A stretch of DNA of 64,000 nucleotides from Kocuria dechangensis (GCF_014636775.1 NZ_BMEQ01000001.1:124001-188000); one strand, 5' to 3'; positions 38,326 to 48,867 are shown, counted from the stretch's first letter. Program-made: numbers and translations. The notes: generated from the letters alone by a model not told the origin.

Positions 38326-39645
38326 ATGACCGAGCAGTTCGACGCCGTCGACGTCATCCGGACCAAGCGCGACGGCGGGGAGCTCTCGCCCGCGCAGATC
38401 GCGTGGGTCGTGGACGCCTACACCCGCGGGGCGGTGGCGGAGGAGCAGATGAGCGCGCTGGCCATGGCGGTCTTCCTGCGCGGCATGGGCCGCGAGGAGA
38501 TCGCCCGCTGGACGGACGCCATGATCGCCTCGGGCGAGCGGATGGACTTCTCCTCCCTCGTCGGCTCCGGGGCGCGCTCGGCCACCGCGGACAAGCACTC
38601 CACCGGCGGCGTGGGGGACAAGATCACCCTGCCGCTGGCCCCCCTCGTGGCGGCCCACGGCGTGGCCGTCCCGCAGCTGTCCGGCCGCGGCCTGGGGCAC
38701 ACCGGGGGCACCCTGGACAAGCTCGAGTCCATCCCCGGGTGGCGCGCGGCGCTGTCCAACGAGGAGATGCTGGCCCAGCTGCGGGACGTGGGCGCGGTGA
38801 TCTGCGCGGCCGGCTCCGGCCTGGCACCGGCGGACCGGAAGCTCTACGCGCTGCGGGACGTCACCGGCACGGTGGAGTCGATCCCGCTCATCGCGTCCTC
38901 GATCATGTCCAAGAAGATCGCCGAGGGCACCCAGTCCCTCGTGCTGGACGTCAAGGTGGGCTCGGGGGCGTTCATGAAGGACCTCGCCTCCGCCCGCGAG
39001 CTCGCCCGCACCATGGTCGACCTCGGCGCGGACGCCGGGGTGCGCACCAGCGCGCTGCTCACGGACATGTCCACGCCCCTGGGCCTCACGGTCGGCAACG
39101 CGGTCGAGGTGCAGGAGTCCGTGGACGTCCTCGCCGGCGGCGGTCCGGCCGACGTCGTGGAGCTCACGGTCGCGCTGGCCGCGGAGATGCTCGAGGCCTC
39201 CGGGATCACCGGCGTCGACCCCGCCGACGCGCTGCGCGACGGCCGGGCCATGGACGTGTGGCGGGCCATGATCGCCGCCCAGGGCGGCGACCCCGACGCC
39301 CCGCTGCCGCGGGCCCGCGAGTCCGAGACCGTCGTGGCCGGGGCCGACGGCGTGCTCGCGGAGCTCGACGCCTACAGGGTCGGCCTGGCGTCGTGGCGGC
39401 TCGGCGCGGGCCGCGCCCGCAAGGAGGACCCCGTCCAGGCGGGCGCCGGCGTCGTCCTGCACGCCAAGCCGGGGGACCGCGTCCGCGCGGGCGCGCCGCT
39501 GCTCACGCTGCTCACCGACACCCCGGAGCGCTTCGCCCGGGCGCGCGAGGCGCTCGAGGGCGCCGTCGTCGTCGCCCGGGAGCACGGCGGCCGGCCGGAG
39601 CCGGCGTCCGGAGGGCGCGGCGTGGTCCTGGAGACCGTCCGCTGA
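38326..39645 (+). CDS. deoA: Thymidine / pyrimidine-nucleoside phosphorylase
   Basis: 439 residues, nucleoside phosphorylase class II. Signatures are ADKHSTGGVGDKITLPLAP (phosphate site) and SGRGLGHTGGTLDKLESI (substrate site). Releases base and (deoxy)ribose-1-phosphate from imported pyrimidine nucleosides and fits with Cdd and the transporter. GAAAGGA lies 5 nt before the ATG. The 120-nt gap to cdd has tandem repeats but no evident terminator. Confidence 0.97.
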   Translation: MTEQFDAVDVIRTKRDGGELSPAQIAWVVDAYTRGAVAEEQMSALAMAVFLRGMGREEIARWTDAMIASGERMDFSSLVGSGARSATADKHSTGGVGDKITLPLAPLVAAHGVAVPQLSGRGLGHTGGTLDKLESIPGWRAALSNEEMLAQLRDVGAVICAAGSGLAPADRKLYALRDVTGTVESIPLIASSIMSKKIAEGTQSLVLDVKVGSGAFMKDLASARELARTMVDLGADAGVRTSALLTDMSTPLGLTVGNAVEVQESVDVLAGGGPADVVELTVALAAEMLEASGITGVDPADALRDGRAMDVWRAMIAAQGGDPDAPLPRARESETVVAGADGVLAELDAYRVGLASWRLGAGRARKEDPVQAGAGVVLHAKPGDRVRAGAPLLTLLTDTPERFARAREALEGAVVVAREHGGRPEPASGGRGVVLETVR

Positions 39646-39651
39646 CCGGCG

Positions 39652-39671
39652 GCGGCCCCTCGCGGGGCCGC
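39652..39671. terminator. Hairpin ending the nucleoside operon
   Basis: An 8-bp stem (39652-39659 with 39664-39671) with loop TCGC, 6 nt after the deoA stop. Confidence 0.5.
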
Positions 39672-39674
39672 GCC

Positions 39675-39680
39675 TATACT
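39675..39680 (+). promoter_or_regulatory. -10 box (TATACT)
   Basis: TATACT lies 65 nt before GTG 39745 and just after the deoA hairpin, indicating a new transcription unit. Confidence 0.6.
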
Positions 39681-39744
39681 GCGGGAAGCATCAACCGATA
39701 CGACGACCGAGGGCGATCGCACGCGCTCAGAAGGGTGGGTCCAC

Positions 39745-41364
39745 GTGGGTCTGCGAGGCTTTTTCCGGAAGAACACGGCCGAGGAGGCAGCGGGGCGCGA
39801 GCCGGAGCACCAGGCCGGTCCGCCCGCCGGGCAGCACGTCGAGGGGCGGGCCGGGCAGCAGCCGGCCGGCTCCGCGGAGCAGGGGGCAGGAGAGCCCCGG
39901 CCGCTGCCGGCGGAGGGCCCGCTGGCCGCGCTCGTGGACCGCCTGACCGCCCGGGGGGCCGACCGGGCGGTGCTCACGCTCGTGCAGCGCGGCAACACCA
40001 TGAGCCACCAGACGGAGCAGTCCTCGGGCGACGCCGCCCCGGCCGTCGAGTCCGGCACCGTGGACCAGGACTCCCCGCTCTTCGACCCGGTGGCCGACCT
40101 CTACAGCCAGGCCATGACGTCCCCCCGGGGCGCCTGGCACACCGCGCGCCTCGAGGTGGGCCCGGAGCACGACGGGGCCCGTCCCGTCGTGACGACCTTC
40201 GGCTACGCCGACGGCACGGAGGCCGTGGAGACCTGGCGGTCGGGCCGCCCCGGCTCCGCCGCGGGGGCCCACGGCCCCGCCCGCGACACCACCCAGGACA
40301 CCGCCCACGACACCGCCCACGACACCGCCGGGGAGGAGCTCCCGGACCGCGCCGCCGGCGAGGGGCCCGGGACCGTGACGTCCTCGACGCCGGTGCTCAC
40401 CGGCGTCGAGGGGACCCCCGGGCAGGCCGCCGCCGGCCGGACCGAGCACGAGCACGGTCTTCCCGGGCAGGGCGCCCCCGAGCAGGGCGCCCCGGAGCAG
40501 GGCGCCCCGGTGCAGGACAGGGCGGGGCAGGGCTTCGGCGGGCACGGCTCCTCGGCGCTGGCCGCCGGGGCGGCGACCCCGGCCCCGGGGACCGGCCCCG
40601 CGCCCGACGAGGTCCCCGCCGCCCCGGAGACCGCTGAGCCGGCGCGCGGTGAGCGGGAGACCGCAGGGCCCGAGGGCCAGCGCGTCCCCGACCACGTCGA
40701 CCACGAGGAGTGGCACGAGGACGTCGAGCCGCCCGCCCCCACGGGCGCGGCCGCCGCGACCGCCGCCGCGGTCGCGGCCGGCACCACCGGGGGCGACGAC
40801 CACGACTCCTCCGCCCCCGAGACCGCGGTGTCCACCGACGTGTCGCCCTCCTACCGCGCCCCCGCCGGGCTCGCCGACCGTCCCTCGCAGGACAAGCTGG
40901 CCGACGGCAACCTCGTGCTGAAGGAGGCCGACGTCCTGCGCCGGCTCGCGGACGCCCAGCGGCGGCTGTTCGGGCAGGAGGGCACCGCGATGGACGTCTC
41001 CACCGTCCTGGTGCGCGTGCGCGCGCTCGGCACCTACTACGACGCCCTCACGCACGTGCGCAAGAACGGCTTCTGGGACCAGCGCCGGACCTTCGACCTC
41101 GTGCCCGAGGAGCTGCTGCACGTCCAGGAGTTCAAGGACGAGTCCTACGTGGAGGGCGCAGGCGCCCCGCTCGCCATGATGTTCCGCTTCCGCCCGGGCA
41201 TCCCCCCGGAGGTGTCCTTCGACTACGCGGACGAGGAGGCCTTCGTGCGCTACGAGGAGCGGCTGCCCGCCCAGAACTACCTCGAGGAGCTGCGGATGTA
41301 CCCCCGCACGGGCGCCAACATCCCGCAGCACATGAACGAGGCCCTGCAGGACTGGAACTACTGA
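39745..41364 (+). CDS. Unknown protein with low-complexity middle and folded ends
   Basis: 539 residues, not assigned to a family. Basic N-terminus (GLRGFFRKNT), first structured stretch about 108-160 (AWHTARLEVG, TTFGYADGTEA), then about 220 Ala/Pro/Gly/Glu-rich residues with short repeats (DTAHDTAHDTA, QGAPEQGAPEQGAP), and a folded C-terminal domain about 380-539 (RVRALGTYYDALTHVR, MMFRFRPGIPPEV, SFDYADEEAFVRYEE). The two structured parts share an alternating pattern suggesting a duplicated domain, loosely like YezG immunity proteins. No signal peptide or helix: cytoplasmic. Confidence 0.8.
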   Translation: MGLRGFFRKNTAEEAAGREPEHQAGPPAGQHVEGRAGQQPAGSAEQGAGEPRPLPAEGPLAALVDRLTARGADRAVLTLVQRGNTMSHQTEQSSGDAAPAVESGTVDQDSPLFDPVADLYSQAMTSPRGAWHTARLEVGPEHDGARPVVTTFGYADGTEAVETWRSGRPGSAAGAHGPARDTTQDTAHDTAHDTAGEELPDRAAGEGPGTVTSSTPVLTGVEGTPGQAAAGRTEHEHGLPGQGAPEQGAPEQGAPVQDRAGQGFGGHGSSALAAGAATPAPGTGPAPDEVPAAPETAEPARGERETAGPEGQRVPDHVDHEEWHEDVEPPAPTGAAAATAAAVAAGTTGGDDHDSSAPETAVSTDVSPSYRAPAGLADRPSQDKLADGNLVLKEADVLRRLADAQRRLFGQEGTAMDVSTVLVRVRALGTYYDALTHVRKNGFWDQRRTFDLVPEELLHVQEFKDESYVEGAGAPLAMMFRFRPGIPPEVSFDYADEEAFVRYEERLPAQNYLEELRMYPRTGANIPQHMNEALQDWNY

Positions 41365-41383
41365 GCCGGGAGAGGCCGACGCC

Positions 41384-42511
41384 GTGATGCTGTCCCCCGC
41401 CGAGCAGCTGCCCGCCCGCCTCCCGCGCGGGCTGCTGCGCGACCTGCCCAAGGTGTGCCTGCACGACCACCTCGACGGCGCCCTGCGCCCGGCCACCGTG
41501 GTGGAGCTCGCTGCCGCCGCGGGGCACCGCCTGCCCGTGGACGAGCCCGGGGCCCTGGGCCGGTGGATGCGCACGAGCGCCGGCTCCGGCTCGCTCGAGC
41601 GCTACCTCGAGACGTTCGAGCACACCGTCGCGGTGATGCAGACCCCGGAGGCCCTCGTGCGCTGCGCCCGGGAGTACGTCGAGGACCTGGTCGCCGACGG
41701 CGTGGTGCACGCCGAGGTGCGCTGGGCGCCCGAGCAGCACACCGCCGGCGGCCTGTCCATGGCCGAGGCCGTCGAGGCCGTGCGGCTCGGCCTCTCCGAG
41801 GGCGTGCTCGCCGCGGAGGACGCCGGGCACATCGTGTCCGTCACCCAGATCCTGTGCGCCATGCGCCAGGGGGACCGCTCCCTCGAGGTGGCCCGCCTGG
41901 TCGTGGACAACCGCGACCGCGGCGTGGTGGCCTTCGACCTCGCCGGCCCCGAGGACGGCTTCCCGCCGAGCCGCCACCGGGCCGCCCTGGAGCTGCTCGC
42001 GGACGAGCTGATCCCCGTCACCCTGCACGCGGGGGAGGCCGCGGGCGTCGCCTCGATCCGGGACGCGCTGGCCACCGGCCGCGCCCTGCGGCTGGGCCAC
42101 GGTGTGCGGATCGCGGAGGACATCGACATCGACCTCGCGGGCGACGTCGCCGTCGTCGACCTCGGCCGCACCGCCCAGTGGGTGCGCGACCGGGGGATCG
42201 CCCTCGAGGTGTGCCCCACCTCCAACCTGCAGACCGGGGCGGTGGCCGCGTTCGGCGACCGCCCGGACCAGCACCCTGTGGACATGCTCTACCGCACCGG
42301 CTTCACGGTCACGATCTCCCCGGACAACCGGCTGATGAGCGGAACCACGGTCACGGACGAGCTCGCGCTGCTCGTGGTGCACTTCGGCTACGGCCTCGAG
42401 GACCTGGAGCGGCTGCAGCGCAACGCCGCCGAGGCCGCGTTCCTGCCGCTCGAGGACCGCAGCGCCCTCGACGGGCTGATCACCGAGGGCTTCGAGGGGC
42501 TGTACGCATGA
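41384..42511 (+). CDS. add: Adenosine deaminase
   Basis: 375 residues, metal-dependent TIM-barrel hydrolase converting adenosine to inosine. CLHDHLDGALRP carries the two metal His, HAGEAAG the third His with the catalytic Glu, and TISPDNRLMS the metal Asp. GTG 41384 is 8 nt after GGGAGAGG; ATG 41387 is an alternative. Overlaps mazG by 4 bp. It complements the nucleoside salvage genes upstream. Confidence 0.94.
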   Translation: MMLSPAEQLPARLPRGLLRDLPKVCLHDHLDGALRPATVVELAAAAGHRLPVDEPGALGRWMRTSAGSGSLERYLETFEHTVAVMQTPEALVRCAREYVEDLVADGVVHAEVRWAPEQHTAGGLSMAEAVEAVRLGLSEGVLAAEDAGHIVSVTQILCAMRQGDRSLEVARLVVDNRDRGVVAFDLAGPEDGFPPSRHRAALELLADELIPVTLHAGEAAGVASIRDALATGRALRLGHGVRIAEDIDIDLAGDVAVVDLGRTAQWVRDRGIALEVCPTSNLQTGAVAAFGDRPDQHPVDMLYRTGFTVTISPDNRLMSGTTVTDELALLVVHFGYGLEDLERLQRNAAEAAFLPLEDRSALDGLITEGFEGLYA

Positions 42512-43242
42512 GCCAGGGACACGGCACCGACGACGGACCGGTCGCGCTCGGCGTCCCGGAGCGCACCGGGCAGCGGTTCGCCGAGCTCGTGGCCGTCATG
42601 GACCGCCTGCGCTCCCCGGGAGGCTGCGCCTGGGACGCCCGGCAGACCCACGAGTCGCTCGTGCGCTACCTCGTGGAGGAGGCCTACGAGGTGGTCGAGG
42701 CCGTCGAGGCCGACGGCGGGCCCGCCGCCCACGCCGGCCTGCTGGTCGAGGAGCTCGGGGACGTCCTGCTGCAGGTCGTCTTCCACGCCCGGGTGGCGCA
42801 GGAGCGCCCCCGGGAGGAGGGCGGCTTCGACGTCGCCGACGTGCTGGAGGCGATCACCGCCAAGCTCGTGCGGCGGCACCCGCAGGTCTTCGGCCCCGGC
42901 GCCTCCGGCGACGTGGCGGGGGAGCAGACCCTCGACCAGCTGCACTCCCGCTGGGAGGACCTCAAGCAGGCGGAGAAGCCCGAGCGCACCGGTCCGTTCG
43001 ACGGCATCCCGCCCCACCTGCCGGGCCTCGCGCTCGCGGAGAAGACGCTGGCCCGGGCCCGGAAGAACGGGCTCGAGCCCGCCGCGCCCGAGCCCGCCGC
43101 GCCCGGCGGTCCCCGCACCGAGGAGGAGCTGGGCGAGGCCCTGTTCGCCCTCGTGCGCGCCGGTTCGGCCCGCGGGCTCGACGCCGAGCGGGCGCTGCGG
43201 GGCGCCGTCCGCGCCTACGTCCGCGAGCACGACGGGGCCTGA
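42508..43242 (+). CDS. mazG: MazG nucleotide pyrophosphohydrolase
   Basis: 244 residues. The MazG metal site is clear: EEAYEVVEAV then EELGDVLLQVVFHA. RSPGGCAWDARQTHESLVRY is the conserved N-terminal block. Hydrolyses non-canonical NTPs to NMP and PPi; family members also influence ppGpp. ATGA overlap with add. Confidence 0.93.
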   Translation: MSQGHGTDDGPVALGVPERTGQRFAELVAVMDRLRSPGGCAWDARQTHESLVRYLVEEAYEVVEAVEADGGPAAHAGLLVEELGDVLLQVVFHARVAQERPREEGGFDVADVLEAITAKLVRRHPQVFGPGASGDVAGEQTLDQLHSRWEDLKQAEKPERTGPFDGIPPHLPGLALAEKTLARARKNGLEPAAPEPAAPGGPRTEEELGEALFALVRAGSARGLDAERALRGAVRAYVREHDGA

Positions 43243-43289
43243 CCCCGTCACGGGCGGACGTCCACCGCGGCAACGGCCCGCCGAGTCGC

Positions 43290-44708
<1,419 letters not shown>

Positions 44709-44809
44709 CCCACTGCGGGGCGTCCCGCGCGGGGCGCCCCGCGGCGACGTGATCCAGCAGGACACCGTCCGCCGGGGGTGACCCGGGGCGGGCCGCACGG
44801 CGGGGCCGC

Positions 44810-44841
44810 ACGGCGGGGCCGGCCCGCGCCGGCCCCGCCGT
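44810..44841. terminator. Terminator after eno
   Basis: A perfect 14-bp stem (44810-44823 with 44828-44841) with loop CCGC, about 100 nt past the stop. An earlier 8-bp hairpin (44715-44722 with 44735-44742) lies closer to the gene and may contribute. Confidence 0.7.
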
Positions 44842-44901
44842 CGTCGTCGAAGCCCTCCCCGGGACGACCGGTCCGCGACCGGTCCGGCCGGGGGCTGGGG
44901 C

Positions 44902-44907
44902 TACACT
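44902..44907 (+). promoter_or_regulatory. -10 box (TACACT) of the FtsB-like operon
   Basis: TACACT lies 35 nt upstream of ATG 44943, which has its own GAGG Shine-Dalgarno. Confidence 0.6.
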
Positions 44908-44942
44908 GGTGCCCGTCCCCGTTCCCGCGCCGTGAGGTCCCC

Positions 44943-45689
44943 ATGCCCGCTCCCCGCCCCCGCACCACGCGCCTGCTGCGCGGCCGGGACGACGCGCGGA
45001 GCCGCGAGGACCGTGCCCTGCGCCGGGGCGGCGGGTCCACCGCAGCGGGCGAGCCCACCCCGGCCCGGACCTTCAGCGGCCGGTTCCTGGCCCTGACGCT
45101 GGTGGCCGTGCTCATCGTGTTCCTCGCGGCGCCCACCACCAAGATCTTCCTCGAGCAGCGAGCCGAGATCGCCGCGCTCGAGTCCTCCATCGCGGACATG
45201 CAGGCGGAGCAGGACTCCCTGGAGCGCCAGGTGGAGCAGTGGTCGGACGAGACCTACGTGAAGCAGCAGGCCCGCGACCGGCTCCTGTACGTCATGCCGG
45301 GGGAGCGGTCCTACCTCGTGGTGGGCGCGGAGGAGATGGAGGGCGCCGTGGTGGACTCCTCGGCGGCCCAGGCCGAGGCCGAGAAGCCCGCGTGGGTCGA
45401 CGCCCTGTGGGGCTCCGTCGTGGCCTCCGCCTACGCGGAGCCGGGGGAGGCCGACGGCGCCACGGACGGCGCGGCCGGCGACCAGGACGCGGAGCCCGCG
45501 GACGGCGCCGCGGGCACGGGGGAGACCGCGGTCCCGGAGACCGGCACGGAGCCCCAGGACACACCCCGGCCCGAGGACGCCGCCGGCACTGGCGCGCCCG
45601 AGGAGACCGGGAACGGCACGGGGAGCGAGACCCCCGGCGAGGCGCCGCAGGACGCGGCGACGGAGACCAGCGGCACGGCCGCGGAGTGA
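44943..45689 (+). CDS. FtsB/DivIC septum formation initiator protein
   Basis: 248 residues. A basic cytoplasmic N-terminus, a single helix at about 46-64 (FLALTLVAVLIVFLAAP), then a coiled coil (about 66-102, ALESSIADMQAEQDSLERQV) and the typical short globular end DRLLYVMPGERSY. It would join FtsL/FtsQ at the division site. About 100 C-terminal residues are acidic Gly/Glu/Thr low complexity, longer than usual. Its place before DUF501 and Ppx/GppA is conserved in actinobacteria. Confidence 0.9.
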   Translation: MPAPRPRTTRLLRGRDDARSREDRALRRGGGSTAAGEPTPARTFSGRFLALTLVAVLIVFLAAPTTKIFLEQRAEIAALESSIADMQAEQDSLERQVEQWSDETYVKQQARDRLLYVMPGERSYLVVGAEEMEGAVVDSSAAQAEAEKPAWVDALWGSVVASAYAEPGEADGATDGAAGDQDAEPADGAAGTGETAVPETGTEPQDTPRPEDAAGTGAPEETGNGTGSETPGEAPQDAATETSGTAAE

Positions 45690-45697
45690 GGAACGGC

Positions 45698-46318
45698 GTG
45701 AACGATCAGCACGGACACGAGCAGCAGGAGCACGAGCAGCAGGAGCACGAGCACGGCGGCGGCCCGCGGGGCCTCGGCGTGACGGCGGCGACGGTCGAGG
45801 CGACCCCCCTGGACCTGCAGGTGCTCTCCCGCCAGCTCGGGCGCCCTGTCCGCGACGTCGTCGAGATCCCCGCCCGGTGCACGTGCGGCAACCCCCTCGT
45901 CGCCGCCACGGCGCCCCGGCTGGCCGGCGGCACGCCGTTCCCCACGGTCTTCTACCTGGCCCACCCCGTCATCACCTCCGCCGTGTCCCGGCTGGAGGCC
46001 GGCGGGCTGATGTACGAGATGACCGACCGGCTCGCCGCGGACGAGGACCTCGCGGCCGCGTACCGCGCCGCCCACGAGGACTACCTCGCCGAGCGCGCCC
46101 GGATCGGCGCGAAGGCCGGCACCGGCCTCGTCCCCGAGATCGAGGGCATCTCCGCCGGCGGCATGCCCGTGCGCGTCAAGTGCCTGCACGTGCTGGCCGG
46201 GCACGCCCTCGCGGCCGGCCGCGGCGTGAACCCGCTCGGGGACGAGACGCTCGACGCGATCGCCGAGTGGTGGACGCCCGGCGCCTGCTCGTGCGACCCC
46301 GCCTGGCGCGACGCCTGA
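45698..46318 (+). CDS. DUF501 family protein
   Basis: 206 residues. The conserved domain (about 40-206) has the Cys-rich blocks IPARCTCGNPLVAATAPRL and VRVKCLHVLAGHALAAG and ends EWWTPGACSCDP, suggesting metal binding; function unknown. The N-terminal 25 residues are His/Glu/Gln repeats (HEQQEHEQQEHEHGGG). I choose GTG 45698 because GAGGA lies 5 nt before it; GTG 45686 overlapping the FtsB stop is possible. Confidence 0.88.
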   Translation: MNDQHGHEQQEHEQQEHEHGGGPRGLGVTAATVEATPLDLQVLSRQLGRPVRDVVEIPARCTCGNPLVAATAPRLAGGTPFPTVFYLAHPVITSAVSRLEAGGLMYEMTDRLAADEDLAAAYRAAHEDYLAERARIGAKAGTGLVPEIEGISAGGMPVRVKCLHVLAGHALAAGRGVNPLGDETLDAIAEWWTPGACSCDPAWRDA

Positions 46319-46354
46319 CCCCTGCCCCCCATCCCGTCTCCCCGAGGACTTGCC

Positions 46355-47305
46355 ATGCGCGTAGGCGCCATCGACTGCGGCACCAACTCCATCCGACTGC
46401 TCATCGCCGACACCCGTGAGGAGGACGGGCGCACGGCGCTCGACGACGTCGTGCGCGAGATGCGCGTGGTCCGTCTCGGCCAGGGCGTGGACGCCACCGG
46501 CTGGCTCGCGGAGGCCGCCCTCGAGCGCACCTTCACCGCCGCCGAGGAGTACGCCCGGCTGCTGAAGAAGCACAAGGTGAAGAAGCTGCGCTTCGCGGCC
46601 ACCAGCGCCACCCGCGACGCCGGCAACCGGCACGTCTTCCTGGAGGGGATCCGGAGCCGGCTCGACGTGACCCCCGAGGTGATCAGCGGCGACGAGGAGG
46701 CGGACCTGTCCTTCCTCGGGGCCTCCGCCGCCGTGCGCGGGAGCTCGCCCGAGGACCGCCTGCTCGTGGTCGACCTCGGCGGCGGCTCCACGGAGTTCGT
46801 GCTCGGCACCGCCGAGGGCGTGTGCGCCGAGCGCAGCGTGGACATCGGCTGCGTCCGCCTGACCGAGCGCCACCTCGGGTCCAACCCGCCCACCGAGCAG
46901 CAGCAGGCGGCCGTGCTCCGCGACGTCGACCACGCCGTGGACACCGTCCTGCAGACCGTGCCCCTGGCCGAGACCACCCGCCTCGTGGGCGTAGCCGGCA
47001 CCATCACCACGGTCACGGCGCACGCCCTGGGCCTGCCCCGCTACGACCCGGAGGTGATCAACGGCACGGAGCTGCCCGCCGAGCGGATCGACCGGGCGTG
47101 CCGGGAGCTCACGGCCATGACCCGCGCGGAGCGGGCCGCGCTGCCCTACATGCACGAGGGCCGCGTGGACGTCATCGGCGGCGGCGCCCTGGTGTGGCGG
47201 CGGATCGTCGAGCGCGTGGGCGCGGCCACCGGCGGACGCGTGCACTCGGCGATCACCAGCGAACACGATATTTTGGACGGCATCGCGCTGTCCCAGCTCT
47301 GCTGA
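46355..47305 (+). CDS. Exopolyphosphatase / Ppx-GppA family phosphatase
   Basis: 316 residues, the short single-domain actinobacterial form. Actin-like ATPase fold: AIDCGTNSIRLLIAD (phosphate 1), VVDLGGGSTEFVLG (phosphate 2), GVAGTITTVTAHALGL. Degrades polyphosphate or the terminal phosphate of pppGpp. The last residues have no HD domain. Third gene after FtsB-like and DUF501. Confidence 0.93.
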   Translation: MRVGAIDCGTNSIRLLIADTREEDGRTALDDVVREMRVVRLGQGVDATGWLAEAALERTFTAAEEYARLLKKHKVKKLRFAATSATRDAGNRHVFLEGIRSRLDVTPEVISGDEEADLSFLGASAAVRGSSPEDRLLVVDLGGGSTEFVLGTAEGVCAERSVDIGCVRLTERHLGSNPPTEQQQAAVLRDVDHAVDTVLQTVPLAETTRLVGVAGTITTVTAHALGLPRYDPEVINGTELPAERIDRACRELTAMTRAERAALPYMHEGRVDVIGGGALVWRRIVERVGAATGGRVHSAITSEHDILDGIALSQLC

Positions 47306-47342
47306 CCGCTCCGCGGGCCGGCACCCCCACCCGGAAGGACCC

Positions 47343-48791
47343 ATGACCTCCACCGCCGCACGCCGTCCCCGCCCCCGCCCGGCCGCCCCGCGGCGGTGGG
47401 GCGCGCTCGGCGCGGCCTCGGTCCTGGTCGGCGGCGCCCTGGTCCTGCCTGCGGCGGAGCCCGCCGAGGCCCGCCCCGCGGCGCCGGTCCCCGCGCCGAG
47501 CGTCCCCGTCGACGACCCCGTCACCGTGGCCCCGACGCCCCCGGACGGGGCCACCCCCGCCCCGGACACCTCCCGCATCGGGGCGGACGGGATCCGCGCC
47601 CAGCAGTACTGGCTCGACGAGTACCGGATCCGGGACGCCTGGAAGCAGTCAACCGGCAAGGGCGTGCGGATCGCCGTCATCGACACCGGCGTGGACGGCG
47701 CCCACCAGGACCTGGCGGGCGCCGTGGTCGGCGGCACCGACGTCTCCGGCGGCGGCGCCGCCGACGGGCAGCAGGGCCTCGGGGCGGAGCCCGAGCACGG
47801 CACCCTCGTGGCGTCCGTGGCCGCCGGCCGCGGCCACGTCCCCGAGGGCGGGAAGGACGACGACGCCCCGGGCGGGCCCGCCGGCATCGTGGGCGTGGCC
47901 CCCGACGCCGAGATCCTCGCGGTGTCCACCTGGCTGGGCAACGAGACCCCGGAGGTCCGCAGCGTCGACGAGCAGATCCCCGACGCCGTCCGGTGGGCCG
48001 TGGACAACGGCGCCGACATCATCAACATGTCGGTGGGCTCCAGTTCCACGTCCTGGCCGGAGAGCTGGGACGAGGCCTTCGTCTACGCCGAGGAGAAGGA
48101 CGTGCTCGTCGTCGCCTCGGCCGGCAACCGCGGGTCGGGGCTCGTGCAGGTGGGCGCGCCCGCGACCATTCCGGGCGTCCTCACGGTCGGCGGCGTCGGG
48201 CGCAGCGGCGAGGCCAGCTGGGAGTCCTCCTCGCAGGGCATCTCCATCGCCGTGGCCGGCCCGTCCGAGGACATGGTCGGCGCCGTCCCGGGCGACCGCT
48301 ACGCCACCTGGGCGGGGACCTCGGCGAGCGCGCCCGTCGTCGCGGGCGCCGCGGCCCTGATCAAGGCCAAGTGGCCGGAGATGAGCTCCGCCCAGGTCGC
48401 CAACCGCCTCGTCTCGACGGCGCGGGACACCGGCGAGCCGGGCAAGGACCCCCTCTACGGGTACGGGGTGCTCGACGTCGAGGCCGCGCTCACGGACGAC
48501 GTCCCGGAGGTCGGGGCGAACCCCCTGGGCAGCGTGCGGGAGTGGGTGCGCGTGCACCGCCGGAGCGCCTCCGCGAGCCCCGCGCCGGCCGCCACGGCGA
48601 GCGCCGTCCCCGTCACGGAGGAGGTCGAGGCGGAGATCGCGCCGCCCGAGCCCGTGGCGCCCATCGACAGCACCGGGCTCCTCCCCGTGGTGGTGCTCAC
48701 GGGCTTCGGCCTGCTCGTGCTCGGACTCACCGCCGGGGCGGCGGTGCACATCCGCCACATCGTCCGGGATCAGGCCGGCCGGACCCCCTGA
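47343..48791 (+). CDS. Mycosin-like membrane-anchored S8 serine protease
   Basis: 482 residues: signal helix (about 19-37), Pro-rich linker, subtilase domain with Asp in AVIDTGVDGAH, His in EHGTLVAS and Ser in AGTSASAPVVAG, then a Ser/Ala/Pro-rich linker and a C-terminal helix (LLPVVVLTGFGLLVLGLTAG) with a short basic tail. This layout is that of mycosins, the type VII secretion proteases, but no ESX genes are in the window. The catalytic domain would sit outside the cell. Confidence 0.9.
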   Translation: MTSTAARRPRPRPAAPRRWGALGAASVLVGGALVLPAAEPAEARPAAPVPAPSVPVDDPVTVAPTPPDGATPAPDTSRIGADGIRAQQYWLDEYRIRDAWKQSTGKGVRIAVIDTGVDGAHQDLAGAVVGGTDVSGGGAADGQQGLGAEPEHGTLVASVAAGRGHVPEGGKDDDAPGGPAGIVGVAPDAEILAVSTWLGNETPEVRSVDEQIPDAVRWAVDNGADIINMSVGSSSTSWPESWDEAFVYAEEKDVLVVASAGNRGSGLVQVGAPATIPGVLTVGGVGRSGEASWESSSQGISIAVAGPSEDMVGAVPGDRYATWAGTSASAPVVAGAAALIKAKWPEMSSAQVANRLVSTARDTGEPGKDPLYGYGVLDVEAALTDDVPEVGANPLGSVREWVRVHRRSASASPAPAATASAVPVTEEVEAEIAPPEPVAPIDSTGLLPVVVLTGFGLLVLGLTAGAAVHIRHIVRDQAGRTP

Positions 48792-48854
48792 GGCCCGCCG
48801 CAACACGCTGTTCCCGGGCCCGTCCTCGGGTCCTGCCGTCGTCAGCTTTCTGAG

Positions 48855-48860
48855 TAGACT
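48855..48860 (+). promoter_or_regulatory. -10 box (TAGACT), leaderless ndh
   Basis: TAGACT is 7 nt before ATG 48868. Confidence 0.65.
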
Positions 48861-48867
48861 CGGGGGC

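Noticed and set aside
45431-48049. 872-codon minus-strand frame over DUF501, ppx and the protease
   Set aside because: It spans three well-supported plus-strand genes and lacks any recognisable domain.
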